Of a DNA stretch of 64,000 nucleotides, positions 16,007-25,044 are shown in pieces. A program made the position numbers and the translations under genes. This DNA is from an uncultured Lachnospiraceae bacterium (GTDB taxonomy: Bacteria > Bacillota > Clostridia > Lachnospirales > Lachnospiraceae), in assembly GCA_934309145.1 (NCBI GenBank), contig CAKRCW010000003.1, forward strand, positions 175,632-239,631. The letters are read 5' to 3'. Under the pieces are notes generated by a model. The model saw only the letters and a list, made by a program, of their open reading frames with translations. It made no database searches and had not been told where the DNA came from. Position 1 is the first letter of the stretch; each line of letters opens with the position of its first letter.

Positions 16007-17234
16007 CAAATATGTTGAAGTTAATATTGGTGATTGTAGTATGTTAGCTGGTTATGGCTATTTGTATCAGGTTCGCATGTTAGATGATAATAAAATCAAC
16101 AATCTTATAAAACCCGTTGTAATGGAGATGGACAATAATGTATATCTCAAATATGAGATTAATTCCCTATATGTACTAGAGAGATATTTGCGAGAACAAA
16201 AGGTAAATGGTCATATGCTTGCTGTATGGATAAATCAGCTTGCAGATTGTATTTTCGATATGGAAAAGTATCTTCTGCTGCCGGATAACATAGTACTTTC
16301 ATGTGATTACATGTTTATTGATAAAGAAACAGATGAGCTTTTGATTATATATGTACCTGGATATGAAAAAAATATTGTAGAACAGATAAAGGCATTTTTG
16401 GAGTATTGTATGCAGGTGTTTGACTCGTCTGACAGAGAAGGAATAAATTTATTATATAAAATACATGCGAGGATTTCCGATGGCAAATGTGATGTTATAG
16501 AATTAAAGAATATGGTTTCGCATTATGAAAATACACAGGATGATTTCGCTCAATATACAGATAAGAATGCACATAAATCAAATGAGTGTAAAAAGGAATG
16601 CATAGGGGATTATATAGAGAATTATATAGAGGATGATAAAATTACAAGTAATAAAACAGTAAAAATATCTTTAACTCACAAACTTATATTAGGTGTAAAT
16701 GTGGTGGCATTTGTTTATATGCTTTATATGTACTTTTATAATAGAGAACGGGTGATGGCGCTATATACAGCGATACTTTTGCTTATAGTATTTGTAGTAC
16801 ATATTATTTTTTGCCTGATTGAACCGGAGGAGGATATAGATGAGATAATGAGGGAGTATTGTGAGTCAGAGCCTGAGATTAAATATGATGGTTCCCCCAA
16901 TGACAGGATTGATAATAGTATGCCAAAATTGCCTGCCGTTCATAAGCTTGTGCCATTAGCTGATGGCTCGCTTGATGACATGGATTTGACAACTATTTCA
17001 ATGCCGTGTGTAATAGGAAGGGGGAAGAAAGAAGCGGGTTATAGAATTCACACCACGCAGGTTAGCAGAGTACATGCATGTATATATAATGATGAGGGCT
17101 TTTATTATCTGGAAGATAGGAATTCAACGAATGGAACATTTATTAATAGGGAAAAAATTGAAGCATTTCACAGAGTGCAGCTTAACAGGGGAGATGTTGT
17201 GAGCTTTGCCGGTGAAGATTTTTTCGTGACATGA
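15975..17234 (+). CDS. DUF6382-FHA membrane protein at the end of the Tad locus
   Basis: A 419-residue protein. The N-terminal ~180 residues resemble DUF6382 (YLKYEINSLYVLERYL, about 57-72; LSCDYMFIDKETDELLIIYVP, about 103-123). Two hydrophobic helices at about 236-256 and 260-280 anchor it. A C-terminal FHA domain (about 340-419) has the phosphothreonine-binding signature CVIGRGKKEAGY, QVSRVHACI and EDRNSTNGTFINRE. FHA domains bind phosphothreonine peptides, so this protein could link pilus biogenesis to a Ser/Thr kinase; the only such kinase in the window is at 33485. The ATG is preceded by GAGGTGG and overlaps the TadE-like gene by 32 bp. Confidence 0.85.
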   Translation: MEMCYRSRGISKYVEVNIGDCSMLAGYGYLYQVRMLDDNKINNLIKPVVMEMDNNVYLKYEINSLYVLERYLREQKVNGHMLAVWINQLADCIFDMEKYLLLPDNIVLSCDYMFIDKETDELLIIYVPGYEKNIVEQIKAFLEYCMQVFDSSDREGINLLYKIHARISDGKCDVIELKNMVSHYENTQDDFAQYTDKNAHKSNECKKECIGDYIENYIEDDKITSNKTVKISLTHKLILGVNVVAFVYMLYMYFYNRERVMALYTAILLLIVFVVHIIFCLIEPEEDIDEIMREYCESEPEIKYDGSPNDRIDNSMPKLPAVHKLVPLADGSLDDMDLTTISMPCVIGRGKKEAGYRIHTTQVSRVHACIYNDEGFYYLEDRNSTNGTFINREKIEAFHRVQLNRGDVVSFAGEDFFVT

Positions 17235-17306
17235 TTGTATTTAACGTTCATTTTTGATATAGTAATTGTATATATTGTCGTGATACGTCAGATAGAGGTG
17301 AACGTT

Positions 17307-18317
17307 TTGAAGGTTAATGTATATTATGGTGGACGGGGATTGCTAGAGGATCCGTCATTATATGTAATAGATAGAATTATACAGGTGTTAGAGGAGCTTA
17401 GGGTTACTGTAACAAGGTATAATATATACGAGGATAAGGCAGGTATAGCTACCCTTCCTAATACGCTTAAGGATTGTGATGGAATAATCCTTGCGTCAAG
17501 TGTTGAGTGGTATGGCATGGGAGGCTACATGCAGCAGTTTCTTGACATGTGCTGGCTGTATGGAGATAAGGAGAAGATATCTGAGCTTTACATGATGCCA
17601 ATCGTAGTTGCTACAGCATATGGTGAACAGGATGTCGAGATGTCTCTTAAGAGGGCATGGGATGTGCTAGGTGGTATATCGCTTAATGGACTTGCCACTT
17701 ATGTTGACAGTCATGAGGTATTAGAACAGAATTCCGCATATCTGTCACTTATAGAGAAGAAGGCAGAGGAATTATACAGAAGCATTAACCAGAAGGTCGT
17801 TAAGCTGCCTACCAGCAATACGGCGGTGAAGAATAATCTTATAAAAAAACGCAATATTAATCTTACACCTCAGGAGAGCGAGCAGTTATCTAAGTTTGTT
17901 GCAGATGATGGCTATGTAAGGAAGCAGAAGGAAGATATAGAGGAGCTTGCAGCCATGTTTAAACAGATGCTTGGAGATGACGAGCCGAAGGAAGAACGAA
18001 TTTATGAGGATGATATAGTGGAGGGATTTTCTACTAATTATTATCCTGAGAAGGATTTTTCTGCAAAGTATGTGATAATAATTCCGGATTTGGGAAAGAA
18101 TCTTATCATCAATGTTGGAAATGAACTTACCTGTGAATATGGAGATGATCAGGAGGGTGACGTTAAGATGAAGGCATCGAGTGACCTTATCCGAGATATA
18201 ATGGCTGGCAAGATGACCTTCCAGAAGGGCTTTATGTCAGGCGAGATTACAGCTAAGGGTAATTTTAAGACACTTAGAATGTTAGATCAGGTATTTAGAT
18301 TCCGTTATTCCAAATGA
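17307..18317 (+). CDS. flavodoxin-like / SCP2 sterol-carrier fusion protein
   Basis: About 336 residues from a TTG at 17307 with AGAGGTG 6 nt upstream. The frame is open back to 17235, but that extension is a hydrophobic stretch without a ribosome site. The N-terminal domain (about 1-165) is flavodoxin-like: VNVYYGGRG, ILASSVEWYGMGGYMQQFLD and PIVVATAYGEQDVE, the last two resembling NAD(P)H-dependent FMN reductases. A linker leads to a C-terminal SCP2-like lipid-binding domain (about 245-330: KYVIIIPDLGKNLIINV, IMAGKMTFQKGFMSGEI). The pairing suggests handling of a hydrophobic substrate by a flavin enzyme, but the substrate is not known. It starts the dnaX operon, ending 18 bp before dnaX. 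Confidence 0.8.
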   Translation: MKVNVYYGGRGLLEDPSLYVIDRIIQVLEELRVTVTRYNIYEDKAGIATLPNTLKDCDGIILASSVEWYGMGGYMQQFLDMCWLYGDKEKISELYMMPIVVATAYGEQDVEMSLKRAWDVLGGISLNGLATYVDSHEVLEQNSAYLSLIEKKAEELYRSINQKVVKLPTSNTAVKNNLIKKRNINLTPQESEQLSKFVADDGYVRKQKEDIEELAAMFKQMLGDDEPKEERIYEDDIVEGFSTNYYPEKDFSAKYVIIIPDLGKNLIINVGNELTCEYGDDQEGDVKMKASSDLIRDIMAGKMTFQKGFMSGEITAKGNFKTLRMLDQVFRFRYSK

Positions 18318-18335
18318 TAGAAATGAGGCATAATC

Positions 18336-19976
18336 ATGTCATACATGGCATTATATAGAAAGTGGCGACCTGACGTATTTCAGGAGGTCAAGGGACAGGA
18401 GCATATAGTTACCACCCTGAAAAATCAGATAAAGCATGAGAGAATCGGACATGCATATCTTTTCTGTGGAACAAGAGGAACAGGAAAGACTACTATTGCG
18501 AAGCTTATGGCTAAGGCTGTTAATTGTGAGCACCCCGTGGACGGAAGTCCGTGTAATGAGTGTGCAAGCTGTAAGGCTATAGCAGCCGGCAATTCGATGA
18601 ATGTAATTGAGATAGATGCAGCATCTAATAATGGTGTAGATAACATACGTCAGATTAACAATGCAGTACAGTATTCACCACAGTCAGGCAAGTATCTTGT
18701 ATACATTATTGACGAGGTACATATGCTGTCAATAGGTGCATTCAATGCACTTCTAAAGACCTTGGAGGAACCGCCTGCATATGTTATTTTTATACTTGCG
18801 ACAACAGAATCACACAAGATACCTGTAACCATTTTATCAAGGTGTCAGAGGTATGACTTTAAGAGGATTTCTATAGAAACCATTGCAGACAGACTTAAAG
18901 AGCTGCTTGACAGAGAGAATGTGGAGGCAACTCCGGAGGCTCTTGCATATGTAGCCAAGGCAGCGGACGGCTCAATGAGAGATGCCTTAAGTATATTGGA
19001 TCAGTGTATAGCTTTTAATCTTGGAGAGAAGCTCACATATGATAAGGTGTTAGATACAATAGGTGCAGTTGATATAGAAGTATATATAAAGCTGTTAGAA
19101 TGTATACGGGACAAGGATATAGCGGCTGCAGTAGATATTGTTGAACAGGCAATATGGCAAGGCAAGGATTTGATGCAGTTTATAAATGAATTTACGACTT
19201 TTTTAAGGAATGTTTTGATGCTTTCCATAGCCCCCGATATGAAGCTTGATATAACAAGTGACAATGTTGAGAAGCTTACAGAACTTGGTAAGTCATTTAG
19301 TGAGAGTATACTTATTGCATATATTAATATATTGCAGGAGGCTGCAAACAAGATGACCTATATGACAACTAAGCGTATTGCTTTGGAGGTTGCCATAATT
19401 AAAATGTGCAAGCCGCAGATGCAGGATGGCAGTGCTGCCTTAGAGCATCGTTTGGAGGAAGTTGAGCACAGGCTTGACAGCGTGCCTGAGGGTAAACAGA
19501 TAGTTTACGTTAAGCAGGGTGACGAGGGAAACGGCGAAGTAATAGAACAGTCAGTAGATAGAAGTCAGGATGAAAGCTCGGAAGAACAGAGTAAGAAGGT
19601 AGTAGATAATCTGCGGAGTAAATACAAGGAAGCTGATTACAGGGAGATAATGTCTATTGTAAGTATTTGGAATCAGGTTAAGAAAAATGCTATGAGGATG
19701 ACCAGAAACTTCCTTGATATGGCAAGTGTCACACCTGGGGATGTACCTGGAACTATAGATTTGGTTATCGTGAAGAGCCCGGAGACAGCACTTGCAATAG
19801 ATTATTTTGAGAAGAAGAGTAATCTAGAAGCTTTAGAGGCGGACATAGCCGAGATGACAGAGCGAAATGTCCATATAGGCTTGCGTAAGCTGACAAAGCA
19901 TGAGGCTGAGGAAGCTCAGATATCAGATTGGGATTTATCTAAGATTAACTTTGATAATATAGAAATTAAATATTAG
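18336..19976 (+). CDS. dnaX: DNA polymerase III subunits gamma and tau
   Basis: A 546-residue clamp-loader ATPase. It starts with YMALYRKWRPDVFQEVKGQEH, has the Walker A FCGTRGTGKTTIAKLMAKA (about 44-62), a zinc-binding Cys cluster (Cys near 64, then CNECASCKA), the DEVHM Walker B and the SRC sensor FKRIS region (LSRCQRYDFKRI). Domains III and tau-like C-terminus follow. It loads the sliding clamp and bridges the replisome. No AAAAAAG-type frameshift signal is evident, as expected for a Firmicute. It is followed after 11 bp by ybaB and then recR, the standard order. Confidence 0.97.
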   Translation: MSYMALYRKWRPDVFQEVKGQEHIVTTLKNQIKHERIGHAYLFCGTRGTGKTTIAKLMAKAVNCEHPVDGSPCNECASCKAIAAGNSMNVIEIDAASNNGVDNIRQINNAVQYSPQSGKYLVYIIDEVHMLSIGAFNALLKTLEEPPAYVIFILATTESHKIPVTILSRCQRYDFKRISIETIADRLKELLDRENVEATPEALAYVAKAADGSMRDALSILDQCIAFNLGEKLTYDKVLDTIGAVDIEVYIKLLECIRDKDIAAAVDIVEQAIWQGKDLMQFINEFTTFLRNVLMLSIAPDMKLDITSDNVEKLTELGKSFSESILIAYINILQEAANKMTYMTTKRIALEVAIIKMCKPQMQDGSAALEHRLEEVEHRLDSVPEGKQIVYVKQGDEGNGEVIEQSVDRSQDESSEEQSKKVVDNLRSKYKEADYREIMSIVSIWNQVKKNAMRMTRNFLDMASVTPGDVPGTIDLVIVKSPETALAIDYFEKKSNLEALEADIAEMTERNVHIGLRKLTKHEAEEAQISDWDLSKINFDNIEIKY

Positions 19977-19987
19977 GAGGAAGAAAA

Positions 19988-20335
19988 ATGGCAAAAAGAG
20001 GTGGATTTCCGGGAGGTATGATGCCGGGAAACATGAATAATCTCATGAAGCAGGCTCAGAAGATGCAGAAGCAGATGGAGGAGCAGGCTAAGGAGCTTGA
20101 GGAGAAGGAATATGAGGCAACTGCCGGAGGCGGAGTAGTTAAGGTTAAGATTAATGGTAAAAAAGAGATAACTGAGCTTAAGCTTGACGAAGAGGTTGTA
20201 GATAAGGATGACATTGAGATGCTTGAGGATCTTGTTATAGCTGCTGTGAATGAGGCTATTCGTATGCAGGATGAGGATCAGAAGAGCCAGATGGGTAAAA
20301 TCACCGGTGGTATGGGCGGAGGTTTTCCGTTCTAA
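19988..20335 (+). CDS. YbaB/EbfC family nucleoid-associated protein
   Basis: A 115-residue protein with the family layout: Gly/Met-rich N-terminus (GGFPGGMMPGNMNNLMKQAQ), a long charged helix (about 19-45), then the beta-sheet dimer core with GGGVVKVKINGKKEITEL and DLVIAAVNEAIRM, and a Gly-rich tail (GGMGGGFPF). YbaB dimers bind DNA and are nearly always encoded between dnaX and recR, as here. AGGAGGAAGAAAA gives a strong ribosome site. Its last base is the first base of the recR ATG (TAATG overlap), so the two are coupled. Confidence 0.95.
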   Translation: MAKRGGFPGGMMPGNMNNLMKQAQKMQKQMEEQAKELEEKEYEATAGGGVVKVKINGKKEITELKLDEEVVDKDDIEMLEDLVIAAVNEAIRMQDEDQKSQMGKITGGMGGGFPF

Positions 20336-20934
20336 TGGAAGTGTATGGAGGACAGGTTAATAAGCTTATAGAAGAACTGTCCCGTCTGCCGGGAATAGGG
20401 GGTAAGACCGCACAGCGATTGGCATTTTATATAATTAATATGCCGGAGGACAGGGCAAAAAGTCTTGCTGATTCTATTGTAGATGCAAAACACAATACCA
20501 GATATTGTCAGAGCTGCTATACCATTACAGACAGGGATGTATGTCCTATCTGTGCTTCTCAGAACAGAAACCATAAGCTTATTATGGTTGTTGAAAGTCC
20601 GAGAGATTTGGCTGCATATGAGAGAACAGGTCAGTATCAGGGTGTATATCATGTTTTACACGGTGTAATTAATCCAGCCATGGGAATTGGAGCTAATGAC
20701 ATAAAACTTAAGGAATTGATTTTGCGTTTGGAACAAGAGGACGTTGAGGAACTAATCATAGCAACAAATTCAAGTGTTGAGGGGGAAGCAACTGCTATGT
20801 ACATATCTAAATTAGTTAAGCCTTCGGGAATTAAGACCACCAGAATAGCGAGTGGAGTTCCTGTCGGTGGTGATTTAGAGTGTATAGATGAGGTTACCTT
20901 GCTCCGTGCCTTGGAGGGTAGAATTACTATTTAG
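20335..20934 (+). CDS. recR: recombination mediator RecR
   Basis: A 199-residue protein of normal RecR length. It has the N-terminal helix-hairpin-helix (ELSRLPGIGGKTAQRLAFYI, about 11-30), a four-Cys zinc finger (CQSCYTITDRDVCPIC, about 57-72), the Toprim domain (IMVVESPRDLAAYERTG, about 82-98; EGEATAMYISKLV) and the Walker-like end VPVGGDLECIDEVTLLRALEGR. RecR acts with RecO and RecF in loading RecA at gaps. The ATG overlaps the ybaB stop. The phosphofructokinase gene follows after 11 bp. Confidence 0.97.
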   Translation: MEVYGGQVNKLIEELSRLPGIGGKTAQRLAFYIINMPEDRAKSLADSIVDAKHNTRYCQSCYTITDRDVCPICASQNRNHKLIMVVESPRDLAAYERTGQYQGVYHVLHGVINPAMGIGANDIKLKELILRLEQEDVEELIIATNSSVEGEATAMYISKLVKPSGIKTTRIASGVPVGGDLECIDEVTLLRALEGRITI

Positions 20935-20945
20935 GAGGTAGAAGT

Positions 20946-22025
20946 ATGAAGAGAATAGGTATGTTGACCAGTGGTGGCGATTGTCAGGCTCTTAATGCGA
21001 CAATGAGAGGTGTTGTCAAGGGACTTTACAATACCTATAAGGATGTTGAGGTTTATGGCTTTTTAGAGGGATATAAGGGGCTTATATATGGCAATTATAA
21101 GAAGCTTAATGCAGAAGATTTTTCTGGAATTTTAACTAAGGGTGGAACGATACTCGGAAGCTCAAGACAGCCGTTTAAGCTTATGAATGTTCCTACAGAG
21201 GACGGTCTTGACAAGGTTAAGTCGATGAAGGAGACATACAAGAAGCTTAAGCTTGATTGTCTTGTTGTTCTAGGAGGAAATGGTTCTCAAAAGACTGCTA
21301 ACCTTCTGTCAGAGGAGGGACTTAACGTAGTAGGGCTTCCTAAGACTATTGATAATGATATCTGGGGTACAGATATGACATTTGGCTTCCAGAGTGCAGT
21401 TGATATTGCTACTCAGGCTATAGATTGTATTCATACTACAGCGTGCTCTCATAACAGAGTATTTATCGTTGAGGTTATGGGACATAAGGTTGGATGGATA
21501 ACACTTCATGCTGGTATTGCTTCTGGAGCAGATATAATTCTTATTCCTGAGATACCATATGATATCAAGAAGGTATGTGAGGCATTAGATAAGAGAACAA
21601 GAGCTGGAAAAGGCTTCTCAATTCTTGCCGTTGCAGAGGGTGCTATATCTAAGGAGGTTGCAAGCCTTCCTAAGAAGGAGAGAAAGGCAGCAGTTGCCGC
21701 AGCCGCAGAGAAATATCCTTCTGTAGCGTATGAGGTCGCTGATAAGATAAAGGATTACTGCGGTATGGATATAAGAGTAACTGTTCCGGGACATACTCAG
21801 AGAGGTGGAAGTCCTGTACCTTATGACAGAGTTATATCAAGTCTGTTTGGTGCAAAGGCAGCAGAGCTCATCAAGAATGAAGATTATGGCAAGCTTGTAG
21901 TTATGAAGGATAATGAGGTGACGGCAATACCTCTTGCTGAATCAGCAGGTAAGTTAAAGTATGTATCACCTGATGACAGCATTGTAAAGAATGCAAGAAT
22001 GCTAGGAATTTCTTTTGGAGATTAA
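20946..22025 (+). CDS. 6-phosphofructokinase family, unusual phosphate-donor motif
   Basis: A 359-residue PFK. GMLTSGGDCQALNATMRG (5-22) is the donor-site loop; LPKTIDNDIWGTDMTFGF (131-148) holds the catalytic Asp136; VEVMGHKVGWIT and TQRGGSPVPYDR are fructose-6-phosphate contacts. Two donor-specificity positions are mixed: the GGDG loop reads GGNGS (110-114), with Gly113 at the ATP-type position but Asn instead of the Mg-binding Asp, while Lys133 in PKTIDND is the residue typical of PPi-dependent or atypical enzymes. The phosphate donor is therefore uncertain. It follows recR by 11 bp with a strong AGGAGG and ends at a hairpin at 22061. Confidence 0.9.
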   Translation: MKRIGMLTSGGDCQALNATMRGVVKGLYNTYKDVEVYGFLEGYKGLIYGNYKKLNAEDFSGILTKGGTILGSSRQPFKLMNVPTEDGLDKVKSMKETYKKLKLDCLVVLGGNGSQKTANLLSEEGLNVVGLPKTIDNDIWGTDMTFGFQSAVDIATQAIDCIHTTACSHNRVFIVEVMGHKVGWITLHAGIASGADIILIPEIPYDIKKVCEALDKRTRAGKGFSILAVAEGAISKEVASLPKKERKAAVAAAAEKYPSVAYEVADKIKDYCGMDIRVTVPGHTQRGGSPVPYDRVISSLFGAKAAELIKNEDYGKLVVMKDNEVTAIPLAESAGKLKYVSPDDSIVKNARMLGISFGD

Positions 22026-22060
22026 TGCTGACACGGTAGCAACACATTTGCATATATTAT

Positions 22061-22113
22061 AACAAACAGGCAATTAATGTCCGGAGCTTGCGGATTTTAA
22101 TTGTCTGTTTGTT
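22061..22113 (+). terminator. long hairpin after the phosphofructokinase gene
   Basis: AACAAACAGGCAATTA (22061-22076) pairs with TAATTGTCTGTTTGTT (22098-22113), 16 pairs with one G-U, and the loop contains a smaller TCCG/CGGA stem. The T-rich stretch is inside the 3' arm rather than after it, so termination is likely but not classic. It separates the dnaX-pfk operon from the next two genes. Confidence 0.55.
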
Positions 22114-22137
22114 AAAGGTGAAGAATAATTAAGATAT

Positions 22138-22497
22138 GTGAATGTGAGGGCATATATGGAAGATATTATAAGGGCAAGGCTCATGCAGCCTGAGCTTCAG
22201 CTTATAGATGAAAATGAACTTGAGGCTGACAGAGAATACTTAATGCAGATGTATCCTGCAAGAGCCAGACTTATTATGGTAATGGTTGAGGATGCCTGTG
22301 ACAGATTAGAATATGAGGGAAGTCCTATGTTTGCACAATTTCCTGACAAGGAATATATGCTTGGAATTTCCAGAAATATATATAATAAGATATCCTTTGA
22401 GGATGACGATAACCTTAGATATATGATAGACGTTATGGTATGCAATGAATTTTATGTTAGACGAAACAGATATAAGAGAAGGAGAAAGTTCTTTTAG
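22138..22497 (+). CDS. small acidic/basic protein of unknown function
   Basis: A 119-residue soluble protein I do not recognise. The GTG at 22138 lies about 14 nt after AAAGGTGAAG; an ATG at 22156 is a possible later start. The sequence is mostly helical and charged: MEDIIRARLMQPELQLID, a central CDRLEYEGSPMFAQFPDKEYM, and a strongly basic end (RRNRYKRRRKFF). There is no signal peptide or membrane helix. It ends 3 nt before the 847-residue exported protein and is probably co-translated with it, so the two may act together. No function is proposed. Confidence 0.7.
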   Translation: MNVRAYMEDIIRARLMQPELQLIDENELEADREYLMQMYPARARLIMVMVEDACDRLEYEGSPMFAQFPDKEYMLGISRNIYNKISFEDDDNLRYMIDVMVCNEFYVRRNRYKRRRKFF

Positions 22498-22500
22498 CTT

Positions 22501-25044
22501 ATGATTAAGAAAATAATAACTAAGGTGCTGGTATTTATAATAGTTGCTGCCGGCACTGCATTTTTGATAAATAAATTAAATAACTCTAAGCTGGCAGATG
22601 CTACGCGAGAGATGGATGATCCTCAGCTCCCGCTCGTATACTGTCAATTTGAAGGACAGATAGTGAACCAGATGTTTGGATATACCCAGACTATGTCAAC
22701 CGGGCTTATGCGTGATGGAATAGTGCCTCTTAATCAGGATTATGGTGTAAATATTCTGGTTGAGGACACTCAGAGCTATGGGGTTGGTTATTCGTATGAG
22801 TTAAGGACAATTGCCGGTGACTCTCTTATAGAGGAGGGTGATCTTGAACAGGCTACTGAATATCAGGGCTATAAACAGTACGATGTGCGTTTCAGGATGG
22901 ATATGAAACAAAATCAGGAATATGTACTGGTGTTTAAGATAGATAATAGTAATGGCGATTGTGCAAGATATTATACAAGAGTTGTTAATCTGGAGAATCA
23001 ATATGCTGCCAAGATTATGGATTACGCAAATCAGTTTCATAACACTACATTTACCAAGGATGTAAATACAGAACAGGGCAATCTGGTGTATGATCAGCTT
23101 AAATCTGGCAACAATGACAATAATCTTGCACATGTTAATCTGAATTCGTCATACGAGCTGGTTAGCTGGGGTGGTATAGTTCCGCTTGTTGTTACGGGAA
23201 TAGTTCCTGAGATTACGGAGATAGATAAGGAATATGCAGTTATTCATATGGCATATGTGGTGGAATCCTTAAATGATTCCGCCAGCCATTATTATAATGT
23301 GGACGAGTATTACACAGCCAGATACGACGTAAGCTCTGGCGATATTGAGCTTCTTGCATTTGACAGATACATGGAGAGTATGTTTGATGAGGGCTATATA
23401 AGCAAGGATAACAATGCTGTCAGCCTTGGAGTCTCCTCTATTGATAATGCAGAGTACGTTGTTTCCTCTGACAATAAGAAGCTTGCATTTGTCAAGCAGG
23501 GAGAGCTGTGGTACTACGATTATAATAGCTCAATCCTTGTAAATGTATTTGGATTTACTCAGGGTAATTATGCTGATGTTCGTACAATGAATACAAATGT
23601 TGATATTAATATTCTTGATATGGATGATGATGGCAATATATATTTTGTGGTGTATGGATATATGAGCCGTGGCGGGCATGAGGGTGAAAATGGTATAGCA
23701 CTTTATCGTTTTACTGTAGATGATTCACGAATACAGGAAAAGTTCTTTGTGAATTCAGACGAGCCTTATGACGTTATGAAACAGGAGACTGGAAGATTTA
23801 CCTATTATGACGCAGATGGATATCTGTATTATCTTCTTGATGGAAGTATATATGAGGTCAACCTTAACGACATGACACAGAATACTATTGTGTATGGTCT
23901 GCCGTCGGAGAAGTATCTTGTGTCTCAGAACAGGAAGATAGTTGTGTATCCTGACAATGCCAATGATGAGGATGTTACGAGCCTTGTTATCCATAATTTT
24001 GAAACAGGGGAAATATATACCGAGAGTGGTCAGGGCAATGACCGACTGCTTGCATTAGGGTTTGTCAATAATGATCTTATTTACGGAACTGCGGATGCAT
24101 CTGATATAGTAATATCTAATGACAGACAGGCAATACTGCCTATGTACAAGCTCTATATTATATCTCCTGACGGAGGCGATATAAAGGAGTATGATAAACA
24201 GGGAATATATATAATGGATGCAAGGGTTGATGACGAAAAAATCTACCTTGAGAGAGCTGTGAAGCAAAATCAGTTTTTTGAGACCTGCGATGCAGATTTT
24301 ATATCATATAAGCAGGAGGAACAGACTGATAATATGCTGCTTACATACAATTACAGCAGTATGGAGCAAAACAGACTAGATATAGTGTTTCCGGCAAATA
24401 TATATATCAGTGAGTCTGTAAAGCATATTATGACGAAGAATAAAAAGGCTGAGGACTATGTCCAGCTTAATGTTAAGACTACAGTTGATAGTGAACTTTA
24501 TTATGTTTTTGATAATTCCGGATATAAGGGACAATACAACAGTGCTGGTCGTGCAATTCTCGTGGTTGAGGAGGAAAAAGCGGGACTTGTTGTAGATGGG
24601 GATGGCAATACAGTTTATCGTTCTATTGCTGCTGTAAAATATAATACGATAGCTGATAAAATAAGAGAGTATCCTTGTGATAATATAGCTGACACAATGA
24701 TGACATGTGCATATATGTGTATAGACTATGGAACAAGAAATATTGAGTATAGCGATATAATGGCTTGTGATAGCTGGGAGGATGCATTTGCGAAATATAC
24801 ACTCGGCGTCGGAGTTAATATATCTGGAATTGATTTAGATACAGCACTTTATTTTTTGGATAGAGATGTGCCATTTGCGGCATGTATAGATGATGGAAGA
24901 TATGTATTGGTAATCAGTTACAACTCCACCCACATAAGATACTATGATCCTATGCTGGGTGAAGAAGTAAAAGTTACCAGAAATGAATTTAAGAACAGTC
25001 TTAGTATGCAGGGAAATATAATGTATACTTATACATCCCAGTAA
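22501..25044 (+). CDS. large membrane-anchored exterior protein, possible degenerate C39 domain at the end
   Basis: An 847-residue protein with one N-terminal membrane helix (about 5-25), then an all-exterior region. Residues about 290-600 contain repeated W/Y-rich beta strands (KLAFVKQGELWYYDYNSS, DGNIYFVVYGYM, DGYLYYLLDGSIYEV) suggesting a beta-propeller. Residues about 730-847 resemble a papain-like C39 fold: ADTMMTCAYMCIDYG in the nucleophile region, VPFAACIDDGRYVLVISY and IRYYDPMLGEE near the usual His/Asp positions. The usual GCGPTS motif and the His are not kept, so it would be a non-enzymatic version. The function is unknown. It overlaps the convergent decarboxylase gene by 16 bp. Confidence 0.7.
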   Translation: MIKKIITKVLVFIIVAAGTAFLINKLNNSKLADATREMDDPQLPLVYCQFEGQIVNQMFGYTQTMSTGLMRDGIVPLNQDYGVNILVEDTQSYGVGYSYELRTIAGDSLIEEGDLEQATEYQGYKQYDVRFRMDMKQNQEYVLVFKIDNSNGDCARYYTRVVNLENQYAAKIMDYANQFHNTTFTKDVNTEQGNLVYDQLKSGNNDNNLAHVNLNSSYELVSWGGIVPLVVTGIVPEITEIDKEYAVIHMAYVVESLNDSASHYYNVDEYYTARYDVSSGDIELLAFDRYMESMFDEGYISKDNNAVSLGVSSIDNAEYVVSSDNKKLAFVKQGELWYYDYNSSILVNVFGFTQGNYADVRTMNTNVDINILDMDDDGNIYFVVYGYMSRGGHEGENGIALYRFTVDDSRIQEKFFVNSDEPYDVMKQETGRFTYYDADGYLYYLLDGSIYEVNLNDMTQNTIVYGLPSEKYLVSQNRKIVVYPDNANDEDVTSLVIHNFETGEIYTESGQGNDRLLALGFVNNDLIYGTADASDIVISNDRQAILPMYKLYIISPDGGDIKEYDKQGIYIMDARVDDEKIYLERAVKQNQFFETCDADFISYKQEEQTDNMLLTYNYSSMEQNRLDIVFPANIYISESVKHIMTKNKKAEDYVQLNVKTTVDSELYYVFDNSGYKGQYNSAGRAILVVEEEKAGLVVDGDGNTVYRSIAAVKYNTIADKIREYPCDNIADTMMTCAYMCIDYGTRNIEYSDIMACDSWEDAFAKYTLGVGVNISGIDLDTALYFLDRDVPFAACIDDGRYVLVISYNSTHIRYYDPMLGEEVKVTRNEFKNSLSMQGNIMYTYTSQ

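Noticed and set aside
18300..18336. Signal recognition particle RNA ahead of dnaX
   Set aside because: It is often upstream of dnaX in Firmicutes, but here the preceding gene ends 18 bp before dnaX, leaving no room.
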